From Halorubellus sp034808145 (GTDB lineage: Archaea; Halobacteriota; Halobacteria; Halobacteriales; Natrialbaceae): a stretch of DNA of 64,000 nucleotides. The DNA lies in contig NZ_JAXHGM010000006.1 in NCBI RefSeq assembly GCF_034808145.1, positions 1 through 64,000 on the forward strand, in the 5' to 3' direction. The first letter of the stretch is position 1. Every line of letters begins with the position of its first letter. The notes below the pieces were generated by a model. It searched no databases, was not told where the DNA came from, and saw nothing but the letters and a program-made list of their open reading frames with translations. Below, piece after piece: positions 56,302 through 64,000 of this stretch. The position numbers were made by a program, and so were the translations under genes.

Positions 56302-56407
56302 GTTCTCTTGACCTCACACAGCGGGGATAAAACTGCTGGCACCACCGATCGTACTGGTCATATTATGGATAATTCTTATGGGGCCGTCTCTCCAGTCCAC
56401 GAACACC
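56302..56407. promoter_or_regulatory. Shared divergent promoter region
   Basis: This 106-bp region separates the 1607-aa ATPase gene (minus) from the PLD/helicase-like gene (plus). It contains A+T-rich TATA-like words (ATATTATGGATAATTCTTAT near 56359-56378) about 30-45 bp before the ATG at 56408. Both genes must be driven from here. Confidence 0.45.
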
Positions 56408-58543
56408 ATGGATTGGGCGACGACGATTAATTTGGGCGGGTTCGGGGACGCGGCGGAGATGGAGTGGCAAACGGTGAAAAGCTGGGAGTCGTTTACTGAT
56501 TTCTTCGAGGGTGCGATTCACGTTGATGCGGTGACGTACTGTGAGTCACCAGAGTTACTGCTCGATCTGTTTGAGAAGGAAGAGGCGAAGTTGGAGACGA
56601 TGGACGTGCTCGTCGGCAACCGCGAGGAGTACCAGTCCTCCGTTGATGACGCCACGATTGCCCGCCAACTTGAGCGCCACTATCGCGAAGATAGCTTGAT
56701 CGTCCGACTGAAGAATCGGAAGGTCGTTCACTCGAAGCTCTATCGCATCGTCAAGCCAGACGAGGAGGTCGTCCTGATTGCTGGGAGTGCGAACCTCTCG
56801 TACAACAGTTGGAAGAACCAGACCAACAGCGTCGTTGTGTTCAACACGAGCGTGGGGAGCCAGCTCGATGAACGGTTTCTCGAATGGATCGAAGACCACC
56901 GCGACAGCTATGCGAACGAGATCTTCATGGAGAACCTCGCTGAAGAGCTGGAGCAACTTGATGACGAGGAGGAGAAGGAGCGACGGATCGAGCTTTGGAT
57001 CGACAACCGGGATACGCAGCTCTCGGAACAGGGAGAGATTCACTCGAGTATCGGCGAAGAGTTAGACGACCTCGGTGACAAGGTGGACAAGGTCGTCGGT
57101 GTGTCGGATGATGTGGATGAAGCAGATGAGGTCGTTACTGTCGAACACGTCGAAGCCGAGGAGACTGACAGAGAGGAGACGGTGAGTGCGGAGGATGGAT
57201 CTTCTGGCGAGACTCCCGAGGGAGTGACAGCGGCGAAGACCCCCGAATATTCGATCACGCTTCCAACACAGGGCTTCGAGACGGACGGTTACCTTGACCA
57301 GATGGAGACCGATCTCAAGCGGCGTGGCGCTGACGTCGGCGCAGATGCGATTACGACGCCCGTCGAGGGCTACACGAACTACCTCGAAACTCGGTACGAT
57401 GTGCCGAAGATGTGGGTCGACACCGAGGCCGGACGCGTCCACCTCCAGCATGGAGAACACCACCGGATTCTAACCGCCGAGGAGGAGGCCGACCCCGCAG
57501 TGCTCGATGCTGCGCTTGCGAACATCGAAGAATACGTCGAGACGGTCGACAAGTGGGGAGAGACGAACAACCCGCAAGCAGTGATGGCGCACATGTACGA
57601 GGCGATTCTGTACGGGCTGTGGGCGCCCTTCGTGAACCTGTACGCGTGCCAGTTCTATGGGGACGTCACGCTGGACAACGCGTTGCAGTATCTCTACGTC
57701 TTCGGGGAGTCCGACGCGGGGAAGGACAAGTTCACAGAGTTCCTGCTTCGGCTCATCTCCGACGACTTCGTCCGCGGGGGCGCTGACGCCGACAACGTAG
57801 GGAAGAACCAGATTCGCTCGCTACGCAATATCGATACCGTGTTCCCCTACGTCGTCTCAGACATCTCGAAGCAGAAGATCGAACGCGTGGACACGCTTCG
57901 GAACTTCTGGCAGGACTCGTGGAACCCGGCCGACGAGGTATCCTACCCCTCGATAATCTTCACCAGCAACGACTCCCGTCCGAATGATTGGTTCCGTAAC
58001 CGGTCGAAGATGCTCCACTTCGACGTCGCCTTCCCATCGAACCCCGAGGATGAGGGCTTCTACAAGGCACAGGAAGACCTCAACGAGATTCTCGACGAAC
58101 CGAACCCGATCTTCTCCTACGTCTCTCGTCGCATTCTCCAGGAAGAGATGTACATGGATGCTGGTGGGACGGTCGAAGACGTTAGACGCGTCTTCCGAGA
58201 CTTCTACGACCGGGCCGGGCGGAAGGAACCAGACTACTTCCCCGTGGAACCAGCGAACCGCAAGTACAACATCGGGAAGCGAAAGTGGCGGCAGGCCTCC
58301 AAGCGGGGAGATGTCTCGTTCGAACGCCGGGAAGACCACCTCATCGCAGAGTTCGACCTCGAACCACACGAACTCTACAGCTATCGGAAGACGCTACCGA
58401 CGAAGATGCGTCCCGAGAAGAGCGGTCGCAACATCATCGTAAAGAACCCCGATGATTTCGCGGAGTGGCTGGATATCGACGAGCTGACCGACGGGGAGAG
58501 TTCCGATTCGGAGACCGGGTTCTTGAGCCGACTCTTCGGCTGA
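56408..58543 (+). CDS. PLD-type nuclease domain fused to SF3-helicase-like ATPase
   Basis: A 711-aa protein. Residues 1-190 form a phospholipase D-like domain with one HKD-type half-site, VVHSKLYRI (H108, K110) and AGSANLS (about 127-133), as in PLD nucleases that work as dimers. A linker of about 100 acidic residues follows. Residues 380-640 resemble a viral/plasmid superfamily 3 helicase: VFGESDAGKDKF at about 431-442 in the Walker A position, where Asp replaces Ser/Thr after Lys, then IIFTSNDSRPNDWFRNRSKM near 516-535 in the place of the conserved SN and arginine motifs. It is divergent from the sacsin-type ATPase gene. A DNA-degrading defence role is inferred. Confidence 0.7.
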   Translation: MDWATTINLGGFGDAAEMEWQTVKSWESFTDFFEGAIHVDAVTYCESPELLLDLFEKEEAKLETMDVLVGNREEYQSSVDDATIARQLERHYREDSLIVRLKNRKVVHSKLYRIVKPDEEVVLIAGSANLSYNSWKNQTNSVVVFNTSVGSQLDERFLEWIEDHRDSYANEIFMENLAEELEQLDDEEEKERRIELWIDNRDTQLSEQGEIHSSIGEELDDLGDKVDKVVGVSDDVDEADEVVTVEHVEAEETDREETVSAEDGSSGETPEGVTAAKTPEYSITLPTQGFETDGYLDQMETDLKRRGADVGADAITTPVEGYTNYLETRYDVPKMWVDTEAGRVHLQHGEHHRILTAEEEADPAVLDAALANIEEYVETVDKWGETNNPQAVMAHMYEAILYGLWAPFVNLYACQFYGDVTLDNALQYLYVFGESDAGKDKFTEFLLRLISDDFVRGGADADNVGKNQIRSLRNIDTVFPYVVSDISKQKIERVDTLRNFWQDSWNPADEVSYPSIIFTSNDSRPNDWFRNRSKMLHFDVAFPSNPEDEGFYKAQEDLNEILDEPNPIFSYVSRRILQEEMYMDAGGTVEDVRRVFRDFYDRAGRKEPDYFPVEPANRKYNIGKRKWRQASKRGDVSFERREDHLIAEFDLEPHELYSYRKTLPTKMRPEKSGRNIIVKNPDDFAEWLDIDELTDGESSDSETGFLSRLFG

Positions 58544-58579
58544 GGATCACAGCCGATCTATACCGCACCAAGCAATGGC

Positions 58580-59410
58580 TTATTCAATCTCTCGTAACTT
58601 CTCTATCAGTTCTTGATTGTATGCGTCTCCATCTACTCCATGGTGAACCCGATAATGGCAGTTGGGGCAGAGAGCGATTACACTATCTATGGTATCTTTC
58701 CCACCCTTACTTAGCTCAAAAACGTGATGTGCGTGTAGATATGGTTCTCCAGTCTTGCTAATAAATGGCGCTTGTTCTCTACATCCTTCACACTCGCCCT
58801 CAGCGCGCTCTTTTACGTATCTCTTGATGGCTACAGACCGGGAATATTCTTGGGAAGCCCTTTGGCTCGTTTTATTCTCAGTTGACACCTCCAAGGTTTC
58901 ATCTTTCTTGGCAATTTTTCGTAGCTCAGAAAGGTCACGATTGGGACTCCCCTTCCCTTGGCCCGAACCTACCTCTTCTGATTTTTGTTCGCCAACATCA
59001 CCTTGTTCAGAATATGGGTTTGTGGATGTTGAATCGGGGTTTGTCTTGGTAGTCGGAATATCAGCTTCCGCCTTCTCTAGCTGACCCGGGAGATTGCCAT
59101 CAGATTGTATATCCTCGCCACTTTTAATAGTATTCTTATATCTTGAAACAAAAGAATGCTTAACATCCGAATCCGACACGGGTATCGCTCTTGTCGAATG
59201 AGTCCCGATCTTCACAATCTTAGCAGTTACTGCTGTATTAATTATGCTTTGTGGATCTTCGAACTCGTCCGTATCAATCCGAATGGAGTCTCGTAAAACC
59301 TCTGTTGGGACTGGACACCAGACGTCGCCATTATTTGTAATCCTGATTGCGAGGACTTCCACCACATCACCAACGTTTAATGTTTTATTGGGGGGATAAT
59401 CGGGTGGCAT
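58580..59410 (-). CDS. HNH endonuclease domain protein
   Basis: A 276-aa protein with a C-terminal HNH nuclease (residues about 200-270): CEGCREQAPF, LHAHHVFELSKGGKDT, and ALCPNCHYRVHHG. Both zinc-binding cysteine pairs and the catalytic His-His with the following Asn/His positions are present. The N-terminal 90 residues form a beta-rich domain (VGDVVEVLAIRITNNGDVWC), and a Gln/Ser-rich disordered linker joins the two. It is convergent with the PLD/helicase-like gene and lies between it and the integrase. Such proteins act as restriction-type or homing-type nucleases. It is visibly more A+T-rich than its neighbours. Confidence 0.82.
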   Translation of the reverse strand: MPPDYPPNKTLNVGDVVEVLAIRITNNGDVWCPVPTEVLRDSIRIDTDEFEDPQSIINTAVTAKIVKIGTHSTRAIPVSDSDVKHSFVSRYKNTIKSGEDIQSDGNLPGQLEKAEADIPTTKTNPDSTSTNPYSEQGDVGEQKSEEVGSGQGKGSPNRDLSELRKIAKKDETLEVSTENKTSQRASQEYSRSVAIKRYVKERAEGECEGCREQAPFISKTGEPYLHAHHVFELSKGGKDTIDSVIALCPNCHYRVHHGVDGDAYNQELIEKLREIE

Positions 59411-59607
59411 TGGAACTATATTTCGCTCGATAGCTCTTCATCCTTTGGTGAGTGTTCTACAACGAATCACACACCGCCCCCACCCCCACTCCCATAATTC
59501 CCACGACACTTTCTCAATATCTACTGCTTACGTATACTTCTATCCCGCACGTTATGAAGTCGGAGAAAGAAGACGAGGGGCCGTAGAGAGGCTATTCCCT
59601 GCCTTGA

Positions 59608-60648
59608 TTATTTACGCCGAGTGTTCGGGTCATTGTTCGAGGGGAGGTAGTCTCGCCGTTGGTTCATCCGCTCCTTGTCCGAACGCGTGTCGTAGTGCTT
59701 GTCGAGCGTCTCGGAGTTCACGTCCATCCGATCCGAGACGAGATGTTTCGGCATGTCCTCTCGCAGGTGGTGCGTGATGCTGCCACGGCGGAACGCGTGC
59801 GGGTAGAGAGAGGACGGACACTTCGATGCCTGATCCTTCCGATCCGTGGCCTCACACTCGCTGATGGTTCGGCCGTGGGGGCACTCGTTCGTGTACGTAC
59901 AGGGGCAGGTGACGGCGTACACTATCTCGCGGAGGTTGGTTTTGGCACGACGACCGTATCGGCTACTGAACAGCGGTTCCCGACCGTAGTCGTCCTGGAC
60001 GTCGTGGCGGTTGTTCTCGATGTAGTCGGTGATGACCTGGGACGTGCTTTCGGAGATGTTGACCAGCCGTTCACCGGCCTCGCCGTTCTTGAGTGGGGTG
60101 TCTTCTTCGGGCCGGTGGAGCGGTTCGACGTAGTTCTCGTCGAGGTGAACCGTGTCGACGTCGAGGCCGTAAACGCCGCCGAGCCGAAGGCCGGTGTGCC
60201 AGAAGACCTCGATGAGGGTGTGACGATGGCTCGCGTACTCGTACTCGTGCAGGTAGCGGAGGATTTGTCCTGCGCGTTCCGCATCGAGCGTTTCGGTACG
60301 CGTGTTCTCCGGCGAGGGTGATTGCACCTTCTCACTGGTGCCCTGTGGAACGGCGTCGATGGACTCGCACCAGCGGATGAAGACGCGGATGGTGTCCATC
60401 ACGCTTCGGATGGTCTCCCGGGAGTAGTTCCCGCCGTTGTCCTTCGATTCGAATGCGTCGATCTTGAATCGGTGCAGCTTCCGGCCGTTGATGTTGTTGA
60501 GGTTGTCTATACCTTGGCTCTCGCACCACGCGGCGAGGCGGCCGATGCGCCGGCGGTGGGCGCGCTCGGTCGACGTTGCAATGTCGCGGTCTTTGGCGTA
60601 CAGTTCGAGGGCTTCTCGTGGCCCGATGGGCTCTAGGTCGTCGGTCAT
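59608..60648 (-). CDS. Tyrosine-family site-specific integrase
   Basis: A 346-aa integrase starting at the ATG at 60648 (MTDDLEPIGPREALELYAKD). The N-terminal SAM-like DNA-binding domain occupies about residues 1-110. The catalytic domain shows the first Arg in HTGLRLGGVYGLDV (about 150), HAFRRGSITHHLRE with the HxxR pair (about 285-298), and the nucleophile in LDKHYDTR (about 318). A cysteine-containing insert (PCTYTNECPHGRTISEC) is typical of haloarchaeal plasmid integrases. The longer frame to 61023 is basic and not coding. As the last gene before ordinary chromosome, it probably moved this island. Confidence 0.88.
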   Translation of the reverse strand: MTDDLEPIGPREALELYAKDRDIATSTERAHRRRIGRLAAWCESQGIDNLNNINGRKLHRFKIDAFESKDNGGNYSRETIRSVMDTIRVFIRWCESIDAVPQGTSEKVQSPSPENTRTETLDAERAGQILRYLHEYEYASHRHTLIEVFWHTGLRLGGVYGLDVDTVHLDENYVEPLHRPEEDTPLKNGEAGERLVNISESTSQVITDYIENNRHDVQDDYGREPLFSSRYGRRAKTNLREIVYAVTCPCTYTNECPHGRTISECEATDRKDQASKCPSSLYPHAFRRGSITHHLREDMPKHLVSDRMDVNSETLDKHYDTRSDKERMNQRRDYLPSNNDPNTRRK

Positions 60649-60938
60649 GGTCTTGTCCTGTCGCAGGACGACAGCCATTCCCGGTTCCTTTGCGAGGCCC
60701 CGATGTGAGGTCTCTTCGAGGGTCTGGGTGTCCGATGCTCGCCACGCGTTCGAGTGTGCGGACGGATTTGCACGGGGTTGTAGCTCGAAACGCGGGGAAA
60801 TCGACTCTTCTAGGTCAGGAGCCCGGAACGGCGCGAAGCGCCGCACGCCCGGAACTGAGTCTTTTCGGCGTGGAAGCGCACCCCGCCCGGCACCTACTGG
60901 ATGCCCGGCAGGGAGCGACCCGCGAAAGCGGTCAGGGT

Positions 60939-60971
60939 GTTCGTGAACGTCGCTGTGCGACGTGAACGAAC
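60939..60971. repeat. Inverted repeat 1
   Basis: GTTCGTGAACGTCGC (60939-60953) and GCGACGTGAACGAAC (60957-60971) pair at 13 of 15 positions with a 3-base loop. Confidence 0.65.
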
Positions 60972-60973
60972 GC

Positions 60974-61025
60974 TTATGATAAGGAGCGAATCGCGGCGCT
61001 GTGCCGCGATTCGAACTTATCATAA
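60974..61025. repeat. Inverted repeat 2, long hairpin
   Basis: TTATGATAAG (60974-60983) pairs with CTTATCATAA (61016-61025), and GAATCGCGGC (60988-60997) pairs perfectly with GCCGCGATTC (61003-61012). A 5-base loop and small internal bulges complete a stem of about 20 bp. It is strong enough to be a terminator, recombination site or hairpin-forming replication element. Confidence 0.75.
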
Positions 61026-61026
61026 C

Positions 61027-61103
61027 TGGTTCAATTCCCTTCCGGCCCGCTCCTGCGACGAACGAACGTGAGGAGCGGAGCGGTCAGCGAGGGAATTGAA
61101 TCA
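61027..61103. repeat. Inverted repeat 3, nested
   Basis: TGGTTCAATTCCCT (61027-61040) pairs with AGGGAATTGAATCA (61090-61103) at 13 of 14 positions. Within it CCGCTCCT (61047-61054) pairs with AGGAGCGG (61071-61078). Confidence 0.65.
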
Positions 61104-61247
61104 GGGAGCAGCTCGCTGCGACCGTGGTTCGAGTTCCTTCCGGCCCGCTTCTCTCGCAGTACCATCGACTCGTGAGCGCCGCGTGACGGACGCGGACGGG
61201 TATCGAATCAGCGAGGAACGTGCTGCGACCGTGGCTCGGTTCTTCTT
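61098..61247. repeat. Degenerate direct repeat, 107-bp period
   Basis: The segment GAATCA...GCTGCGACCGTGG at 61098-61140 recurs at 61205-61247 with the same internal spacing and scattered mismatches. A 13-base word CTTCCGGCCCGCT also occurs twice nearby (61039-61051 and 61137-61149). Confidence 0.55.
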
Positions 61248-61257
61248 TCTGGGAGGG

Positions 61258-62046
61258 TCAGTCGGTGACGGGGATTGCGTCGTTCCAGAGCGCCTGGAAG
61301 TGTCGTTCGAACTCGTCGACGACGTCGGTGTCGGTCACTGCGACGATGCCGAGGCGGTCCCCGCGTCGCCGCGGATGTGGGACGTCGACGGTGGTGACGT
61401 GTTGGTCGATGACGTCGAACGAGAGGGGGACGTCGGCGAGCGCTCTGACGTGGACCGTTGCCGAGTGCGTTTGGACGTTATCGAAGAAGGCGTCGGGGAT
61501 GGTCTCGAGTACCCGTTCGCTGACGAGGAGCGAGACCGAGACGTCGGGTGTCGTGCCGTCGAAGAACGCGTCGACCTCGCGTTCGAGCGTGTCCCACGAA
61601 GCGGACTCGTAGGGTGGGCCGACGACCGCGTGAACGGTCGACGTCGCGGTCTGAACGTGTTCTTGGAGGGCGGTCTGCATCTCGGTGCTCCCGAGCGACC
61701 CGAGCCAGACGCTGCCGTCCGCCGGCGACGTCGGGAGGAGGTTCGAGCGAACGTCGGCGGCGACCTCCCGGTAGCGCGTCCATTCGTCGCGGAGTTCGAG
61801 GGCGCGTTCGGCGAGCAGTCTGTCGACCGCGGTCTCGGGCTGGACCGCGACGTAGCGCGCCGGGTCGGTGGGTTGCGTTCGAACGAGCTGTCGGGATTCG
61901 AGTCCGTTCAGGACGTCGTAGATGCGTCCCCTGGGGACGCCACTGGCGTTGGCGAGGTCCGTCGCTGTGACTGCGCCGGTCACCAGGAGCGTCCGGTAGA
62001 CCTCCTCCTCGTAGCTCGACAGTCCCAGTTCGCCGAGGTCGGTCAT
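61258..62046 (-). CDS. TrmB-family transcriptional regulator
   Basis: A 262-aa regulator. Residues 1-75 form the TrmB winged helix (LGLSSYEEEVYRTLLVTGAV, recognition segment GVPRGRIYDVLNGLESRQLV), followed by a coiled-coil and a PLD-like or sugar-sensing C-terminal domain typical of haloarchaeal TrmB proteins. The start ATG at 62046 is chosen because the frame upstream is basic. It is likely to regulate neighbouring transporter or metabolic genes. It faces away from the SMR transporter gene, so the 159-bp gap can hold both promoters. Being ordinary chromosome, it marks the right flank of the island. Confidence 0.85.
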   Translation of the reverse strand: MTDLGELGLSSYEEEVYRTLLVTGAVTATDLANASGVPRGRIYDVLNGLESRQLVRTQPTDPARYVAVQPETAVDRLLAERALELRDEWTRYREVAADVRSNLLPTSPADGSVWLGSLGSTEMQTALQEHVQTATSTVHAVVGPPYESASWDTLEREVDAFFDGTTPDVSVSLLVSERVLETIPDAFFDNVQTHSATVHVRALADVPLSFDVIDQHVTTVDVPHPRRRGDRLGIVAVTDTDVVDEFERHFQALWNDAIPVTD

Positions 62047-62205
62047 TGGCTCGCCCCACGTTCGCGTGCGCTTTGTAGGTTCGCGTCCGGTGTTCGACGA
62101 CCGGGTCCGCGCGGCGAGTCGCACTGTGGGGTCGTCGCGCGAAACGACCCGCAAGTGGCAGCTCATTTCAGAACGTTCACACCTGTGGTGGTGGGACCCG
62201 AATGC

Positions 62206-62538
62206 ATGAATCCGTACGTGGTGCTGGCGGCCGCGATCGCGTCCGAGCTCGTGGGAACGACCGCGCTCAAGCTCTCCGATGGCTTCTCGAACCCGATACC
62301 GAGCCTGGGCGTGGTCGCCGGGTACGGCCTCGCGTTCTATCTGGTGTCGCTGACGCTCGAGGACCTCCCCATCGGCGTCGTGTACGGGACGTGGGCAGCG
62401 CTCGGCATCGTCGGGGTCGCGGCCATCGGCGTCGTCGCGTTCGACGAGTCGCTCGACGTCCCCGGGGTCGTCGGCATCCTCCTCGTCGTCGGCGGCGTCT
62501 ACTGCCTGACCGTCGTCTCCGAGATGTCCACGCACTAG
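62206..62538 (+). CDS. Small multidrug resistance (SMR/EmrE-type) transporter
   Basis: A 110-aa protein with four membrane segments and the conserved glutamate at residue 14 (LAAAIASELVGTTALKLSDG), the proton and substrate-binding residue of SMR pumps. The last segments (VGILLVVGGVYCLTVV) are also typical. SMR proteins act as dual-topology dimers exporting cationic compounds or guanidinium. The ATG at 62206 is preferred to the out-of-phase ATG at 62202. No partner SMR gene is adjacent. Confidence 0.88.
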   Translation: MNPYVVLAAAIASELVGTTALKLSDGFSNPIPSLGVVAGYGLAFYLVSLTLEDLPIGVVYGTWAALGIVGVAAIGVVAFDESLDVPGVVGILLVVGGVYCLTVVSEMSTH

Positions 62539-62610
62539 CCGTCCCAGGACGGGGCCAGAGCACGTGCCGCCGTTAGTCGCGTGCGAGGAGTCGGAGCCGA
62601 ACCACGCCGG

Positions 62611-62769
62611 TCACGCGACCTCGCTGATGCGTTCGCTCCCGCACTCGGGGCAGAAGCTGTACGCGGTCCCGAACTCGCTGTCGCAGAACTCGCACTGGTA
62701 CCGGACGTCGTTCTCCGGGTCGTCGGTCCCGCCACCGAGCGCGTCGCGGATGGAGTCGAGTACGCTCAT
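62611..62769 (-). CDS. Small zinc-ribbon protein, 52 aa
   Basis: A 52-aa protein starting MSVLDSIRDALGGGTDDPEN with a zinc ribbon CEFC (residues 26-29) and CPEC (40-43). Small single-ribbon proteins of this kind are widespread in haloarchaea and presumed to be regulatory or RNA/protein-binding. It is convergent with the SMR gene. Confidence 0.75.
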   Translation of the reverse strand: MSVLDSIRDALGGGTDDPENDVRYQCEFCDSEFGTAYSFCPECGSERISEVA

Positions 62770-62924
62770 GGTCCACGTCGAACTACGACACCATCCGTGT
62801 TAACAGTTACCACCACTCATGCGGTGCGTGGGTGTGGACCCGAACACGACCGCAAACCGAAGGACGGGACAGACGACCGAAGACGAACGAACAGGAACGA
62901 ACGCGACCGCCCGGAGTCGACGCC

Positions 62925-64000
62925 TCAGCTACTGTCGGGGCTGTAGTTCGGCGCCTCGTCCGTGATGACGACGTCGTGCGCGTGACTCTCCGCCTGCCCA
63001 GCCGAAGACACGCGGACGAACTCCGAACGCTCCTTGAACGCGGGAATCGTCTCCGCACCCACGTACCCCATCCCGGACTGCATCCCACCGGCGAGCTGGT
63101 GGAGTTCGTCGCGGAGCGGGCCCTTGTACGGCGTCGCCGCCTCCACGCCCTCCGGCACGTAATCCTCCTCCTCCTCGGGCTTCTCCTTCAGGTAGCGGTT
63201 CTCGTCGTCGCCCGACTGCATCGCGCCGACGCTCCCCATCCCGCGGTACTGCTTGTACTTCTTGCCGTTCATCTTCACGACGCGCCCGGGCGCCTCCGCC
63301 GTCCCCGCGAAGTACGACCCGAGCATCACCGCGTCCGCGCCCGCCGCGATCGCCTTGATCGCGTCACCGGAGTACCGGATGCCGCCGTCCGCGATGACGG
63401 GCACGCCGTGCTCGCTCGCGACGTCGGCGACCTGCGCGACCGCCGATATCTGGGGCATCCCCGACCCCGACACGACGCGCGTCGTACAGATCGACCCCGG
63501 GCCGATACCGACCTTCAGCCCGTCCGCGAACCCGACGAGGTCCTCCGCGGCCTCCCGCGTCCCGATGTTCCCCACGACGACGTCCGCGTCCACGGACTCC
63601 TTGATGTCGCGAGCCCCGTCGACGACGTTCATGTTGTGCGCGTGCGCACAGTCGATGAACACCACGTCGACGCCCGCCTCGTCCACGGCGAGCGCGCGGT
63701 CGGTCTCGAACGGCCCGACCGCCGCCCCGACGCGGAGCCGGCCCTCCTCGTCGCGCGCCGCGTTGTCGTACTCGCGACGCTGCAGGATACCCTGCATCGT
63801 CAAGAGCCCGACGAGACGCTGCTCGTCGTCCACGATGGGAACGCGCTCGATCTTGTGCTCGTACATGAGTTCGAGCGCCTCGCGCGCGGTCGTGTCCTCG
63901 CGTGCGGTGACGACCTCCTCCGTCATCGCCTCCTCGACGTTATCCTGTTCGCCGACCTCCAGGTACGGGCGGATGTCCGTCCCGGAGATGATACCGAGGA
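62925..64000 (-). CDS. guaB: IMP dehydrogenase, partial (5' end outside window)
   Basis: The C-terminal 358 residues of inosine-5'-monophosphate dehydrogenase, which oxidises IMP to XMP in guanine nucleotide synthesis. The frame stays open to the window edge, so the N-terminus is missing. Part of the CBS region (EALELMYEHKIERVPIVDDE), the phosphate-binding and NAD sites (DVVVGNIGTREAAEDL), the catalytic loop GPGSICTTR with the nucleophilic Cys, and the C-terminal flap region (GGMQSGMGYVGAETIPAFKE) are all present. This is a housekeeping gene and confirms normal chromosome at the right end. Confidence 0.95.
   Translation of the reverse strand, partial: LGIISGTDIRPYLEVGEQDNVEEAMTEEVVTAREDTTAREALELMYEHKIERVPIVDDEQRLVGLLTMQGILQRREYDNAARDEEGRLRVGAAVGPFETDRALAVDEAGVDVVFIDCAHAHNMNVVDGARDIKESVDADVVVGNIGTREAAEDLVGFADGLKVGIGPGSICTTRVVSGSGMPQISAVAQVADVASEHGVPVIADGGIRYSGDAIKAIAAGADAVMLGSYFAGTAEAPGRVVKMNGKKYKQYRGMGSVGAMQSGDDENRYLKEKPEEEEDYVPEGVEAATPYKGPLRDELHQLAGGMQSGMGYVGAETIPAFKERSEFVRVSSAGQAESHAHDVVITDEAPNYSPDSS

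Larger units (their letters stand above)
60649..61257. other. Island edge: hairpins and repeats, candidate att region
   Basis: About 600 bp between the integrase and TrmB genes with no coding frame. It contains three consecutive inverted repeats at 60939-61103 and a pair of degenerate direct repeats (61098-61140 and 61205-61247), listed separately. I find no tRNA gene, so the integration site is not an obvious tRNA 3' end. Confidence 0.5.

Noticed and set aside
60649..61023. Upstream extension of the integrase frame to 61023
   Set aside because: The added 125 residues are basic and proline-rich, unlike haloarchaeal proteins, and run through the hairpin cluster.
61029..61149. tRNA-like 3' ends (GGTTCAATTCC and GGTTCGAGTTCC) as att site in a tRNA gene
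   Set aside because: The T-arm stems do not pair and no acceptor or anticodon arms can be built nearby.
62047..62535. Upstream extension of the TrmB frame through the SMR gene
   Set aside because: Antisense to a clear SMR transporter and of non-haloarchaeal composition.
1..64000. CRISPR array
   Set aside because: No series of regularly spaced identical repeats was seen; the repeats present are single pairs or hairpins.

Overview
The window is haloarchaeal chromosomal DNA (class Halobacteria). The predicted proteins are strongly acidic, G+C is high, and several genes have a TATA-like box about 25-30 bp before the start codon with no Shine-Dalgarno, which is the leaderless layout usual in haloarchaea. 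Families typical of haloarchaea are present: a TrmB regulator, an RdfA-like protein and an archaeal SMC-related protein. The far right (about 61.2-64 kb) is ordinary chromosome: TrmB regulator, SMR transporter, a small zinc-ribbon protein and the 3' part of guaB. Everything to the left is an accessory island ending in a tyrosine integrase at about 60 kb.

Region 1 (0.25-28.9 kb) is a complete archaeal BREX locus of the duplicated (type 5-like) form. Transcription runs leftward: brxA-like, brxC/pglY copy 2, brxB, brxC/pglY copy 1, then pglX copy 2, pglZ, pglX copy 1, a PD-(D/E)XK-like nuclease gene resembling the front half of a type IIG restriction enzyme, a brxHII-type SNF2 helicase, and a 45-codon ORF. 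A two-gene Kiwa-like module (kwaA membrane protein, kwaB DUF4868) sits on the opposite strand between the brxC and pglX blocks. The two PglX proteins are near copies at both ends but differ through the central target-recognition region. A stand-alone beta-class DNA methyltransferase and two unknown genes lie to the left.

Region 2 (29-36 kb) has two ParB-domain/DNA-methyltransferase fusions flanking a DUF4268-type nuclease-like gene, followed by unknown genes that include a 43-aa ORF overlapping its neighbour by ATGA. Region 3 (36-41 kb) has an RdfA-like/SMC-like pair, a J-domain protein and a RecB/Cas4-like nuclease. Region 4 (41-51.4 kb) is plasmid- or provirus-like. It holds unknown haloarchaeal proteins, a winged-helix regulator, a serine recombinase, a PH/SHOCT protein, decayed ORFs and long non-coding gaps. 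Region 5 (51.4-61.1 kb) has a 1607-aa sacsin/Hsp90-type ATPase with a C-terminal DUF3883-like nuclease fold, divergent from a PLD-nuclease/SF3-helicase-like fusion. These are followed by an HNH endonuclease, the integrase, and a cluster of hairpins and repeats at the island edge.

Taken together this is a layered defence island: BREX with embedded Kiwa, five or more DNA methyltransferases, several nuclease-fold proteins and two large uncharacterised ATPases. The least described parts are the Kiwa insertion inside BREX, the nuclease subunit next to PglX, and the divergent ATPase-DUF3883 / PLD-helicase pair. All functional statements come from motif reading and memory of families; no database search was run.
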